NCBI GenBank assembly: GCA_035548375.1
Contig: DASZTG010000021.1
Coordinates: forward strand, 1-64,000
Reading direction: 5' to 3'
From: JACQAP01 sp035548375
Lineage (GTDB): Bacteria; Pseudomonadota; Gammaproteobacteria; Burkholderiales; JACQAP01
DNA length: 64,000 nucleotides
This document shows positions 16,845 through 25,664 of the stretch, in pieces. Numbering within the stretch: position 1 is the stretch's first letter; every line of letters begins with the position of its first letter. Both the position numbers and the translations under genes were made by a program. Under the pieces are notes generated by a model. It was not told the DNA's origin and made no database searches. It saw only the letters and a program-made list of their open reading frames with translations.

Positions 16845-17196
16845 GAATTCCTCGCCCGGCTCTCAACGCAAAATTTTCCACTCGCGCCGGTAAATAAATG
16901 CGCGCATGGATTGTTCAGGGTGCTGTGAATCCGGTACGAAAGACAGCATTTGCGCGAAAAACCGGCCGATTATGCGCTTGCCTGTAGTTGTGCGACGACA
17001 GTAAAAAAACCAACGTCGCTCAGTCGCTTGCGATGTTGCGTCACATGTTTGTCGTCCGTCGAATACAAATCCTTCACGCCAATTGACGCGCAGGGGCAAT
17101 CAGAACGATTTTCTCTCTGGTATGTCTCTTGCAGATGACTCAGCATCGATCCGGTATCGGTTTATTTCAAGCCTCGTCCGGGAAAGGATGGCGGCG
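16845..17196. other. 352-base intergenic region upstream of the diguanylate cyclase gene
   Basis: No credible gene, repeat of either class or terminator with a T-run is visible between zwf and the membrane diguanylate cyclase. Composition is somewhat lower in GC than the genes. I looked for the GEMM (c-di-GMP) riboswitch core and did not find it. Part of this stretch may be coding if the cyclase starts at the ATG at 17122 or the TTG at 17083. Confidence 0.5.
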
Positions 17197-18531
17197 ATGT
17201 CCTGGAGGCAATTCATAACCGGACGTGGAGGTGGCGTGGATCTGGTAAGTCGTTATGAAATCGTGGTGGAGGACTTCAGCAACGCTTCCATCGCGATAGG
17301 CAAGGCGGCCAACAACTTTGTCGTGCCGCTCGCCCTGTGGGGAATCGCACTGCTTCTTGCCGGATATGCGGTCCTGCCGAGCTATCTTTCCGGCCTGAAG
17401 GTCCACGGCCCCTACCTCGTGCTGTTCGGCGGCCTCATGCTGAGCCTGGTGTTCCGGCGCGGGCGTGCGTTCTTCGTGTTGCTTTCGCTGACGCTGGCTT
17501 ATTTCGCATTCGTTTTCTTCTTTCAGCGTGAATCCGGCCTCGTTGCCCGCGCCGCTTATGCGGCGATGTGCGTCTTCGTTCCGATGAACATAGCGGTATT
17601 CGCGCTGTTGCGCGAGCGCGGCGCGCTGAATGCGCCCGGCATGCGCAGGCTGTCCCTGCTGCTCATCGAAGTCGGCGCGATCGTTGCGATCGTGGCGTCC
17701 GATCTGCCGGAGTTCGTCGATATGCTGTACCGGCCGATCGTTGCGCACGCGTCTCCTGCCAGCGTAAGCCTGCCGCAGTGGGGCATCGTCTTTACGTGCC
17801 TGGCCATCGTGACCGGTGTCGTTTGCTCCGTGCTGCGCGGGTCCGTGATCGACGCGGCGTTCGCCGCCGCCGCCGCGGCGTTTGCGCTGGCGTGCAACAG
17901 CCTGCCGTCGCCAGGCGCGTTCGCATGGTTCTGCACAATAGCCGCCGTGATCGTCGCGTTCGCGGTCGCGCAGGATTCCCATCGCCTGGCGTTCTACGAC
18001 GAATTGACCGGGTTGCCGGGCCGGCGTGCGTTGAACGAACGCCTGCAGTCTCTCGACGGCGGATTCACGCTCGCGATGGTGGACATCGACCATTTCAAGG
18101 CATTCAACGATGCGTGGGGCCATGACGTCGGCGACCAGGTACTCAGGTTGGTGGCGGCGCGCCTGCAGCGCGTCGGCGGCGGCGGCACGGCGTATCGCTA
18201 CGGCGGTGAGGAGTTCGTGATTCTGTTCGCGGGCCGCCGCGGCTCCAGCGTGGTCGCGCACCTCGATACGCTGCGCAGGAGCATCGACGACTACAAGATC
18301 ACGCTCAGGCACGCCGCGCGCCGTCGCAATTCGATGATCGGTCGATCGTCGGCGGCCGCGAGGAATCGCCCGAATGCCGAGACCGAGGCCAAATGGATTT
18401 CGATCACGGTCAGCATAGGCGTCGCCGAGAGGGAAAGCCGCGCCGATGCGCCGAGCGCCGTTTTCCAGGCTGCCGACAAGGCCCTTTACCGCGCGAAGGC
18501 GGAAGGCCGCAACCGCGTCGTCTCCTCCTAG
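17197..18531 (+). CDS. Membrane-bound diguanylate cyclase (GGDEF)
   Basis: A protein of about 444 residues: an N-terminal block of roughly seven hydrophobic helices (about residues 40-265) followed by a GGDEF domain that makes c-di-GMP from two GTP. The active motif is GGEEF at 336-340, with the upstream MVDIDHFKAFNDAWGHDVGD. No RxxD product-inhibition site precedes it (the sequence is GGGGTAYRY). About 30 residues rich in Arg, Ser and Asn (around AARRRNSMIGRSSAAARNRP) are inserted before the SIGVAE strand. The start is uncertain: 17197 has GGAAAGG at good spacing; 17122 and 17188 are alternatives. The sensory ligand is unknown. Confidence 0.85.
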   Translation: MSWRQFITGRGGGVDLVSRYEIVVEDFSNASIAIGKAANNFVVPLALWGIALLLAGYAVLPSYLSGLKVHGPYLVLFGGLMLSLVFRRGRAFFVLLSLTLAYFAFVFFFQRESGLVARAAYAAMCVFVPMNIAVFALLRERGALNAPGMRRLSLLLIEVGAIVAIVASDLPEFVDMLYRPIVAHASPASVSLPQWGIVFTCLAIVTGVVCSVLRGSVIDAAFAAAAAAFALACNSLPSPGAFAWFCTIAAVIVAFAVAQDSHRLAFYDELTGLPGRRALNERLQSLDGGFTLAMVDIDHFKAFNDAWGHDVGDQVLRLVAARLQRVGGGGTAYRYGGEEFVILFAGRRGSSVVAHLDTLRRSIDDYKITLRHAARRRNSMIGRSSAAARNRPNAETEAKWISITVSIGVAERESRADAPSAVFQAADKALYRAKAEGRNRVVSS

Positions 18532-18649
18532 CGGGTTACCGCGATCCCGCAGGCCGGCCAGCCGGCCCGGCCGTCTGCCGAAGCCCTGTCCACGCACGCC
18601 AGCGCAGCGCGTTACAATCTGCGTCGACATATTTTCTATGGACCAATCC

Positions 18650-19129
18650 ATGAAACGCCTGATCGCAATATTCGCGTTGTTGTTCCCGCTCGCCGCATAC
18701 GCCGGAATGGATGAAGGTATCGCCGCCTATACGGCCGGTGAATATGCAAAGGCGCTGGACGAGTTCCGGCCGCTCGCCGACCAGGGCAACCCGGACGGGC
18801 AGTACTTCCTGGGATTCATGTACCACAACGGCTTCGGCATGAAGCCCGACCAGGCCGAAGCCATGAAATGGTTCGAGAAGTCTGCTGCGCAGGGCGACAG
18901 CCGCTCGCAATACTACGCCGGCATCATCTATGCGGCCGGCAAGGGCGGCGTCAAGAAAGACCTCGTGAAGGCGGACATGTGGCTGACGATTTCGGCGATG
19001 AATCCCAAGACGAGCTATCGCGACTCTCTCTATACGAAGGAAGAGGTCAAGAGAATCGAGCAGAAAATGTCGCCCGAGCAACTCGCGCAGGCGCAGGAGC
19101 TCGTCAAGAGCTGGAAGCCTGCCAACTAG
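18650..19129 (+). CDS. SEL1-repeat exported protein
   Basis: A 159-residue protein with a signal peptide (LIAIFALLFPLAAYAG) and about two SEL1-like TPR units: AAYTAGEYAKALDEFRPLAD, QGNPDGQYFLGFMYHNGFGM and QGDSRSQYYAGIIYAAGKGG. SEL1 repeats mediate protein-protein contacts, so a periplasmic scaffold role is likely. The start may be 18650 or the in-frame ATG at 18638; neither has a strong ribosome-binding site, and a TACAAT hexamer at 18613 suggests a very short leader. A strong intrinsic terminator follows at 19147-19180. Confidence 0.82.
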   Translation: MKRLIAIFALLFPLAAYAGMDEGIAAYTAGEYAKALDEFRPLADQGNPDGQYFLGFMYHNGFGMKPDQAEAMKWFEKSAAQGDSRSQYYAGIIYAAGKGGVKKDLVKADMWLTISAMNPKTSYRDSLYTKEEVKRIEQKMSPEQLAQAQELVKSWKPAN

Positions 19130-19146
19130 CCGCGCGGCCTGGAGGA

Positions 19147-19180
19147 CAAAAAAGCCGGGGAAACCCGGCTTTTTGTTTTT
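19147..19180 (+). terminator. Intrinsic terminator after the SEL1 gene
   Basis: A GC stem (GCCGGG, loop GAAA, CCCGGC) flanked by an A-run on the left and TTTTTGTTTTT on the right. It can work for the plus-strand SEL1 gene and, through the A-run, partly for the convergent cupin gene. Confidence 0.85.
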
Positions 19181-19192
19181 GCGGGAGGACTC

Positions 19193-19543
19193 TTATTTCG
19201 CCCGCAGGTAGGCGTCGCTGCCGTTGATCCAGTCTTGCCGCGGCGGCGTGAAAACGTCGTACGCAACCAGAGTCTCCACGGCTTCGGCGGTATGCGGCAC
19301 GTTCGCCGGGATGAAAATCATCTCGCCCGGGCCGACCTCGACGGTCTTGCCTTCGAGCCGGAAGCGCCAGCGCCCGCTGGTGACGAAGGTCACCTGCTGG
19401 TTGTCGTGCGCGTGCAGGGGAACGACGTAGCCTTTTTCGACGAGCGTCTGGCCGATCATGATCCCGCCGTCCCACGCCAGTTTGCGGACGAATTTCTCGT
19501 TGAGCCGTTCCGGCGGAATCGCTTCCCAATTGATGTGTTTCAT
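19193..19543 (-). CDS. Single-domain cupin protein
   Basis: A 116-residue RmlC-like cupin. Motif 1 is HAHDNQQVTFVTSGRWRFRL (metal-binding H-x-H and Q/E) and motif 2 is GEMIFIPANVPHTAEAVE with the terminal histidine. It would bind a divalent metal and may be a small dioxygenase, isomerase or sensor. The ATG at 19543 follows AGGGGAAAT. It is convergent with the SEL1 gene and followed upstream by a class 2 repeat and the Mpo1-like gene. The substrate is unknown. Confidence 0.82.
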   Translation of the reverse strand: MKHINWEAIPPERLNEKFVRKLAWDGGIMIGQTLVEKGYVVPLHAHDNQQVTFVTSGRWRFRLEGKTVEVGPGEMIFIPANVPHTAEAVETLVAYDVFTPPRQDWINGSDAYLRAK

Positions 19544-19589
19544 TGGATTTCCCCTGCAAGAGTGAACAAGCATAGCAGGGGAAATCCGT

Positions 19590-19670
19590 GGGGGTTAGGG
19601 GATGGGAGTTAAGGGTAAGAGCATTCACCCCCGCCTCGCCCCTCGCGCCTCACGCCTTTCCCGTTACTTT
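19590..19670. repeat. Class 2 intergenic repeat (GTTAGGGG / CGCCTCGCGCC type)
   Basis: A purine-rich left side (GGGGTTAGGGGATGGGAGTT, AAGGGTAAGAG) is followed by a pyrimidine-rich right side (CCCCGCCTCGCCCCTCGCGC, CTCACGCCTTTCCC). It resembles the repeats near 31600, 55110 and 56330. Confidence 0.5.
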
Positions 19671-19943
19671 TGCATACCACCAGCGCAGGCCGACGAACAG
19701 GAAGCGCCAGTCGCGAAAAAATTCCGGAGGCTTGCCTTCGGCGAAGTGGCCGGCGAACTGGAAAATCCATCCCGCAACGAACATCGCCGTCGGAACCACC
19801 CAGAAGCCTTCGATCCAGAGGGCCAGACCGAACAGGGGAAGGGACCCGGCTACCAGCGGGATACCGACCGTGTGAAAAAATCTGTTCAGCGGGTTCTGAT
19901 GACTGAGTGTGTACTCACCTATCCAGTCTCTGGCCTGCGGCAT
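19650..19943 (-). CDS. DUF962 / Mpo1-like membrane protein
   Basis: A 97-residue protein of the Mpo1-like (DUF962, yeast YGL010w) family. It has two hydrophobic segments (FFHTVGIPLVAGSLPLFGLA and FWVVPTAMFVAGWIFQFAGH) and the conserved histidines in LSHQNPLNRFFHT and FAGHFAEGKPPEFF. The yeast member is an Fe(II) dioxygenase of 2-hydroxy fatty acids (alpha-oxidation); the bacterial role is presumed similar but unproven. The ATG at 19943 follows GGAGGAT. It is divergent from the large c-di-GMP gene. Confidence 0.82.
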   Translation of the reverse strand: MPQARDWIGEYTLSHQNPLNRFFHTVGIPLVAGSLPLFGLALWIEGFWVVPTAMFVAGWIFQFAGHFAEGKPPEFFRDWRFLFVGLRWWYAKVTGKA

Positions 19944-20157
19944 GGCTATATCCTCCGATTCAATGGTACGCTCCTGCTCAAACGGACCGCAAAGTCCTGT
20001 CGACGAAGACCGTCTGGTCATCGTTAGTCGGAACGCCGTTACGCAAGAAGAATAAAGAGCGGGCGCTTTTGCACCGAAATAAGTAAGCCGCCCGAAAGAC
20101 GGGCGCCGGCTGCACGCCAGGGCCAGTACAACAAGAATTCACGAAAAGGCTACGAAG

Positions 20158-23100
20158 ATGGCCAATATCGATAACAAGGCATTGCCACTTTTCCTTCCGC
20201 GGCACACGCAGAAATCCCTCCCTGTCGCGCAACATACTTCGAGGCTTGCCCTTGCAGGGTTTTCGATGGCGCTCTTCGTCGTGGCCTTGCTGGTCCTGTT
20301 TGTCTTCAAGGTCGTGGATGACCTTCGGATCATGGGCCGGGCCATGGCGGAAAGCCGGGCGATCGCGCATTACCTGGACGACGTAAGGGACGACAGGCTC
20401 CGGCTCGACCGCCTGTTCCGGCAATTCCTGATGTCGGGAAACGAAGTCCTGGCCAGCGCCTACAGCGAAGCAGCCGAGGACATGCGCAAGGATTGGCTGC
20501 TGGCCCGGCACGGGGTTCGCGAAATCAACGAGGTGGATGCGGAGAAATTCGAGATAGCGCTGAACGAAGATCGTGAATTCAAGCGCGATATCATCGACCA
20601 GAATCGCGTGCGTAGCATCGAGGCGGCGCGTCGCGCGGCCGCACAGCCGGGTGCGGAGTTCCGCGACGCCGAGTTCAAGCGGTTACTCGCGTCCCTGGAG
20701 AGCACGCAGGATGGGCAATTGCAGAAGCTGCAGGCTCAGCGCGACGCCAGCATTGTGGTATCCCTGAAAATCGCCGTCTTCCTGCTCGCGATCCTGATGG
20801 CGGGCCTGGGATTGCTGTACTGGCTCATCCGCGCGTCGGAGGCGCGCAAGCTCGAGGCCCTCAAGGCGTTGAACACGAGCGAAAAGCGCTTCCGCGGACT
20901 GGTCGAGCTTTCGGCGGACTGGTACTGGGAACAGGATGAAAACCTGCGCTTCAGTTACATTCCGGCGGAGGCGCCGAGCGAGGGCGCGCAATTTGGCGCG
21001 TCGTCCATCGGTGTTACGCGGCGCGACCTTCCCGGCATAGACCTGACGTCCGCGAACTGGGACGCACACGAAGAAACCCTTCGCAACCGCAGGCCGTTGC
21101 GCGATTTCGCTTACAGGCGATTTACGTCAACCGGCGAGGCACGCTGGTCTCGCGTAAGCGCCAATCCGATCCACGACGAAAACGGCCGCTTCCTGGGTTA
21201 CCTTGGCGTGGCCAGCGATATCACGCAACAGCGAAAATCCGAACAGGAGATCATGCGCCTCAAGGATCTCTACGCCGCGCTGTCGCAGACCAACCGCGCC
21301 ATCATCCATTGCCGCGATGCGCAAAGCCTGTTCGACGAGGTCTGCCGCGTTGCCGTGGAGCATGGGCGATTTCGCCTCGCCTGGATCGGCATGGTCGCGG
21401 AAGGCGGCTGGATCGTCCCGGCGGCCCTGCACGGCGTGGCCAGCGACGTTTTCCGCAGGGTCAAGGCATCGATCAACCCGGACATCCAGGAAGGGCAGGG
21501 CTTCAACGGTGCCGTCGTTCGTGAAGGACGGCATTTCGTCTGCAACGACTATTACGCCGAGCCGCGCGTTGCGCCCTGGAGAGAACTCGCGCGCGCAACT
21601 GGGGTGAAATCCGCGGCGTTCTTTCCGTTGCACCGGCGCGGCGAGTGCGTCGGCACGCTGACCCTGCACGGCAACGAGGTCAACTTCTTCACCGAGCAGC
21701 TCGTGTCATTGCTGCAGGAAATGTCCACCAACATTTCCTTTGCACTCGACAACCTGCAGTCGGAAACCGAGCGCGAGGCCGCAAAGCGTGCGTTGGATGC
21801 GAGCGAGCAGAAATTCCGCCACCTCGCCGACAGCGTGCCTGAGATGTTCTGGACCGCGGATCCCAAGACCGGCCAGATAACCTATGTCAGTCCGGCTTAC
21901 GAGAAGATTTTCGGGTACAGCGTTGCTGACTTCCGCGATCCCTGGCTTTTCGTGCATCCGGACGATATGGATGACCTGAAAAAGGCGTACGAGCACGTTT
22001 GCGACGCCAAGCAGGACTACGAGTTTCGAATCATCCATCCCGACGGCGAAGTTCGCTGGCTGCATGCGCGCTCGTTCCCCATCGAGGATGAGCACGGCGA
22101 AGTCACGCTCATCACCGGCATCACCGAGGACATCACGCTGCGCAAGCTGGACGAGGAAAAGCTTCAGAGAATGGCGCATTACGACAGCATGACCGACCTG
22201 CCGAACCGCTCGCTGTTCTACGACCGCCTGCGCCAGACCGTTCTGCAGGCAAAGCGAGAGGGCAGGCTCGCCGCCGTGATTTTCGTGGATGTGGATCACT
22301 TCAAGCACGTCAACGACACCATGGGGCACGCCGCCGGAGACCAGTTGCTGCAACAGGTCTCGCGCCGCCTCGAGGGTGCGGTGCGCACCGGCGATACCGT
22401 CGGCCGCCTGGGCGGTGACGAGTTCGCGGTGCTGCTGACCAATATCGTGACCGGCAACGACGCCGGCTACGTGGCGAAGAAGCTGATTGCGGGCATGCGC
22501 GAGGCGTTCGATATCGAAGGCCACGAGGTATTCGTCTCCGCGAGCGTGGGGATAACGCTCTTCCCGGAGGACAGCGACGATCCCGATACGCTGATCCGCA
22601 ATGCCGACGTGGCGATGTATCGCGCCAAGGAACTGGGCCGCAACACCTACCAGTTCTTCAAGGCAGAGATGAATGCGCGAGCGCTCGAGCGCATGTCCAT
22701 GGAGACGCACCTGCGCCGCGCGCTGGAGCGCAACGAATTCCAGTTGCACTACCAGCCCAAGATCGACCTTGGCTCCGGCGAGATCACCGGTCTGGAGGCG
22801 CTATTGCGCTGGCGGCATCCGGAGCTCGGCCTCGTGCCGCCGTCGCGCTTCATTCCCGTGGCGGAAGACAACGGGATGATCATCGAAATCGGGGATTGGG
22901 TGATCCAGGAGGTCTGCCGCCAGCTGCAGGAGTGGAGACTGGCCGACATCGCCGTGGTGCCGGTCGCCGTGAACATTTCGGGGCGCCAGCTCGCGCAGCG
23001 CGACATCGACACCAAGGTGCAGAAGATCATCGACGATTCGGGCATTGCGCCGCGCCTGCTCGAGTTCGAAATCACCGAGAGCGTGCTGATGCGCGATCCG

Positions 23101-23856
23101 GAAAAGACCAGCATGTTGCTGCGCGGCCTGCGGCAACTGGGCATCCGGCTGTCGGTGGACGATTTCGGCACCGGCTATTCGAGCCTGAACTACCTCAAGA
23201 GTTTTCCGCTGGATACGCTCAAGATCGACCGGTCCTTCGTCAAGGACATCGTCACGAATCCCGACGACGCGATGATCACGCGCGCGATCATTTCGATGGC
23301 GCACAGCCTGCGCCTGAAGGTGGTCGCCGAGGGCGTCGAAACGGCGGCCCAGCAGACGCTGCTGGCGGCGGACGCCTGCGACGAGGTCCAGGGCTTCCTG
23401 TTTTCCCCGGCCATCGCCCATGCGGAGATCGCCGCGATGCTAAGGGACCGGCGCCGCCTGCATGTGATGAAGCGCAACCGCACGGCCGAATCGACGGTTC
23501 TGATGGTGGACGACGATCCGATGGCGCTCGAGCTCGCCCGCAATATCCTGCGCGACGAGGGATATCACATCCTCACTGCATTGAACGGAGATGACGCGCT
23601 GGACCTGCTGGCCACCAACGAAGTGAATGCCGTCGTCACGGACCAGCGCATGCCGGGCATGACCGGCGTGGAATTGTTGCGGCGGGTGAGAGGCCTTTAT
23701 CCGGGGGTGGCTCGCATCGTGGTTTCGGTCGAGGTCGATGCAGGCATGGCGACGGAGGCCATCAACCAGGGTGCGGTCTTCAAGATCCTGAGCAAATCGG
23801 AAGATCCCGAGCAGCTTCGGGTCAGCCTCAGGGAAGCCTTCGCGAAGCTGCATTGA
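20158..23856 (+). CDS. PAS-GAF-PAS-GGDEF-EAL-REC c-di-GMP signalling protein
   Basis: A 1232-residue bifunctional c-di-GMP enzyme. Two transmembrane helices (about 34-55 and 200-222) bracket a helical periplasmic sensor region of about 145 residues. They are followed by PAS (about 240-360), GAF (about 370-525), PAS (about 540-660), GGDEF, EAL and a C-terminal receiver domain. GGDEF (752-756) is intact and has an RTGD inhibition site five residues before it. EAL is intact (E880 in LEALLRW, with ITESVLM and DDFGTGYSS). The receiver has its phosphoacceptor at about D1162 (VVTDQRMPGM) and the acidic pair VDDDP. A receiver at the C-terminus of an EAL protein is uncommon. Confidence 0.92.
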   Translation: MANIDNKALPLFLPRHTQKSLPVAQHTSRLALAGFSMALFVVALLVLFVFKVVDDLRIMGRAMAESRAIAHYLDDVRDDRLRLDRLFRQFLMSGNEVLASAYSEAAEDMRKDWLLARHGVREINEVDAEKFEIALNEDREFKRDIIDQNRVRSIEAARRAAAQPGAEFRDAEFKRLLASLESTQDGQLQKLQAQRDASIVVSLKIAVFLLAILMAGLGLLYWLIRASEARKLEALKALNTSEKRFRGLVELSADWYWEQDENLRFSYIPAEAPSEGAQFGASSIGVTRRDLPGIDLTSANWDAHEETLRNRRPLRDFAYRRFTSTGEARWSRVSANPIHDENGRFLGYLGVASDITQQRKSEQEIMRLKDLYAALSQTNRAIIHCRDAQSLFDEVCRVAVEHGRFRLAWIGMVAEGGWIVPAALHGVASDVFRRVKASINPDIQEGQGFNGAVVREGRHFVCNDYYAEPRVAPWRELARATGVKSAAFFPLHRRGECVGTLTLHGNEVNFFTEQLVSLLQEMSTNISFALDNLQSETEREAAKRALDASEQKFRHLADSVPEMFWTADPKTGQITYVSPAYEKIFGYSVADFRDPWLFVHPDDMDDLKKAYEHVCDAKQDYEFRIIHPDGEVRWLHARSFPIEDEHGEVTLITGITEDITLRKLDEEKLQRMAHYDSMTDLPNRSLFYDRLRQTVLQAKREGRLAAVIFVDVDHFKHVNDTMGHAAGDQLLQQVSRRLEGAVRTGDTVGRLGGDEFAVLLTNIVTGNDAGYVAKKLIAGMREAFDIEGHEVFVSASVGITLFPEDSDDPDTLIRNADVAMYRAKELGRNTYQFFKAEMNARALERMSMETHLRRALERNEFQLHYQPKIDLGSGEITGLEALLRWRHPELGLVPPSRFIPVAEDNGMIIEIGDWVIQEVCRQLQEWRLADIAVVPVAVNISGRQLAQRDIDTKVQKIIDDSGIAPRLLEFEITESVLMRDPEKTSMLLRGLRQLGIRLSVDDFGTGYSSLNYLKSFPLDTLKIDRSFVKDIVTNPDDAMITRAIISMAHSLRLKVVAEGVETAAQQTLLAADACDEVQGFLFSPAIAHAEIAAMLRDRRRLHVMKRNRTAESTVLMVDDDPMALELARNILRDEGYHILTALNGDDALDLLATNEVNAVVTDQRMPGMTGVELLRRVRGLYPGVARIVVSVEVDAGMATEAINQGAVFKILSKSEDPEQLRVSLREAFAKLH

Positions 23857-23891
23857 GAGGCGGCATCGTCGGACACCGACTTGGAACCATG

Positions 23892-23917
23892 AAAAACGGG
23901 GAGCCGAAGGCTCCCCG
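23892..23917 (-). terminator. Intrinsic terminator of the amidohydrolase gene
   Basis: A perfect 9-bp stem CGGGGAGCC / GGCTCCCCG (23897-23905, 23909-23917) with a 3-base loop. On the minus strand it is followed by TTTTT (the A-run at 23892-23896). Confidence 0.8.
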
Positions 23918-23946
23918 CGATCTTGCCCTGCATCCAAAAGCCAGGT

Positions 23947-25455
23947 TCAGGCGATCGGACGCGTGCCGACGTAGCCGTAGGCGAGGTTGTTGCGCTCGAC
24001 GCCTTCCGCTTCGTAGTGATCCTTCATCAGGGCGAGCTGGTCGCGCGTGAGGTCGGGATACTCGGCCTGGATGCGGTACTTGTAGAGCTTGGCCGAGTTC
24101 TCGCCGAAGATCATGTTCTTGATCTTGCCGTCGGCGGCCCCCAGCTTCGTCTTCCAGCCCATCTTCTTCATGATGTCGTCGGGAATCTCCAGCCGACGGA
24201 AGGCTTCGATCTGCCACTGCGGGCTGCCGTACCAGACCGAGTCCGTGCCCCATACGACGTGGTCCGCGCCCATGTCGTTGACGAACTGCCCGACCAGTGC
24301 CGCCGCCAGCCGCGGGCTCGAGACCGCACAGGTGGCGAACGTCGTGCCGAGTTCGGCGTAGACGTTGGTCAGCCCGTGCTTGGTCTTGCATTCCGCGAGG
24401 TCGGTGGCCCAGTCGATGCGGCCGGTCTTCTCGAACTTGTCCAGCGTGAATTGCGGATCTTCCAGGAACATGCGCAGCGCGCCGTGGTAGATCACGAAAT
24501 TCAGCTGCGGCCAGTCCTTCGCGGCCTTGGGCAGGTCTTCCACCGTCGCGGTCTTCCAGACGTCCGCCCACGATTGCTCGTAGTCGCGCGGCATCAGGCC
24601 CTTGTGGATGCAAATCGTGCGGATGCCCGACTTGACGGCTTTCTCGTACCACGGATAGACCAGCTTCTCGTCATCCAGGCGCCATGACGTTCCCTTGGAG
24701 GACGGCGACAGCGGATCGCCCACCGTGTAGCACTTCCAGGAATCGGGCTTGTATTCCGAGATGGCGCGGTCCACTTCGTCCATCCAGCCATCCTGGCCCG
24801 GCGTGATGACGGTATGGCCCAGCATGCGCCGGGCACCGGCCACCTTGTTGATCGCCGCCCTGGCCTGCACGATCTGGTCGTTGCGTAGCAGCCACCACGT
24901 CGGATCGTCGAAGGGAGCGGAGGTCAGCAACGCCACCTTGGTATCGCTGTCCAGGAAAATTTCCTTCAGGTAGTTCTGGAACTTGTAACGCTGCAGGACG
25001 AGCGGGATATCCTTGACCATGTCGGGATTCCAGTGCTCGACCGCGTACTTGCCCAGTCCAAGCAGGCCTTCCTTGTCGAAATCATCGCGCACGAAGTGCG
25101 TCTGATCGTCGAAGATGAACTGCTTTTTCAGCGCGCTGGAGCGGGCATTGGCCGCGTCGGTATCCGCTGCCTCCGCTTCGCTGACCTGCCATACCGGCCC
25201 GAACACCTCGTTCATGGCCATGAATGCCACCGCCATGCCAGATGCCGTCTTCAGGAAGCTGCGGCGATCCATGTTGAGCTTGTGCGCATACTGGTCCGCA
25301 AGCTCCTTGATGCGGCCTTCGACCTGCTTCTGCTTTTCTGTCTGGGGCAACGGGTTGTACTCCCCGTTCGATACGATCTGCGTCGGCACCGGCGACGGGA
25401 ATGCCGTTTCGTCGGCGTGCGCAGTCTGTTCACGTTCTTTTTCGGTTAACCACAT
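23947..25455 (-). CDS. Tat-exported amidohydrolase (amidohydrolase-2 family)
   Basis: A 502-residue TIM-barrel hydrolase of the amidohydrolase-2 (Amidohydro_2, ACMSD-related) family. A twin-arginine signal occurs unusually far in: RRSFLKTASGMAVAFMAM begins at residue 64, after a hydrophilic leader of about 60 residues. That leader is real because the ATG at 25455 has a strong GGGGGAG site. Barrel landmarks are FVIYHGALRMFLEDP, YAELGTTFA and DHVVWGTDSVWYGSPQWQIE, with the catalytic aspartate in GTDS. The usual N-terminal HxH is not evident. Substrate unknown; it acts in the periplasm if exported. It is convergent with the c-di-GMP gene. Confidence 0.82.
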   Translation of the reverse strand: MWLTEKEREQTAHADETAFPSPVPTQIVSNGEYNPLPQTEKQKQVEGRIKELADQYAHKLNMDRRSFLKTASGMAVAFMAMNEVFGPVWQVSEAEAADTDAANARSSALKKQFIFDDQTHFVRDDFDKEGLLGLGKYAVEHWNPDMVKDIPLVLQRYKFQNYLKEIFLDSDTKVALLTSAPFDDPTWWLLRNDQIVQARAAINKVAGARRMLGHTVITPGQDGWMDEVDRAISEYKPDSWKCYTVGDPLSPSSKGTSWRLDDEKLVYPWYEKAVKSGIRTICIHKGLMPRDYEQSWADVWKTATVEDLPKAAKDWPQLNFVIYHGALRMFLEDPQFTLDKFEKTGRIDWATDLAECKTKHGLTNVYAELGTTFATCAVSSPRLAAALVGQFVNDMGADHVVWGTDSVWYGSPQWQIEAFRRLEIPDDIMKKMGWKTKLGAADGKIKNMIFGENSAKLYKYRIQAEYPDLTRDQLALMKDHYEAEGVERNNLAYGYVGTRPIA

Positions 25456-25664
25456 GCTCGACTCCCCCTATAGGAAAAGGAATGTTTCATGGGCGTGCTG
25501 AACGTTCAGGAAGGCGGCACACGGCGTCTTTCCACTTATTGCGCCGAACCGCCGCTTGCCGTTCTAGCACTACGCGCGGCGGAGTCAAGCCCCGCGTTCG
25601 TTGCGCCACGGCAGAGGGAGAGACGAGGCGGGCGCTACAATGTCGCGCCGCCCGACCCGCACGC

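Noticed and set aside
16845..17196. GEMM c-di-GMP riboswitch upstream of the diguanylate cyclase genes
   Set aside because: I looked here and at 20022-20157 for the conserved core and could not find it; only ordinary short hairpins are present.
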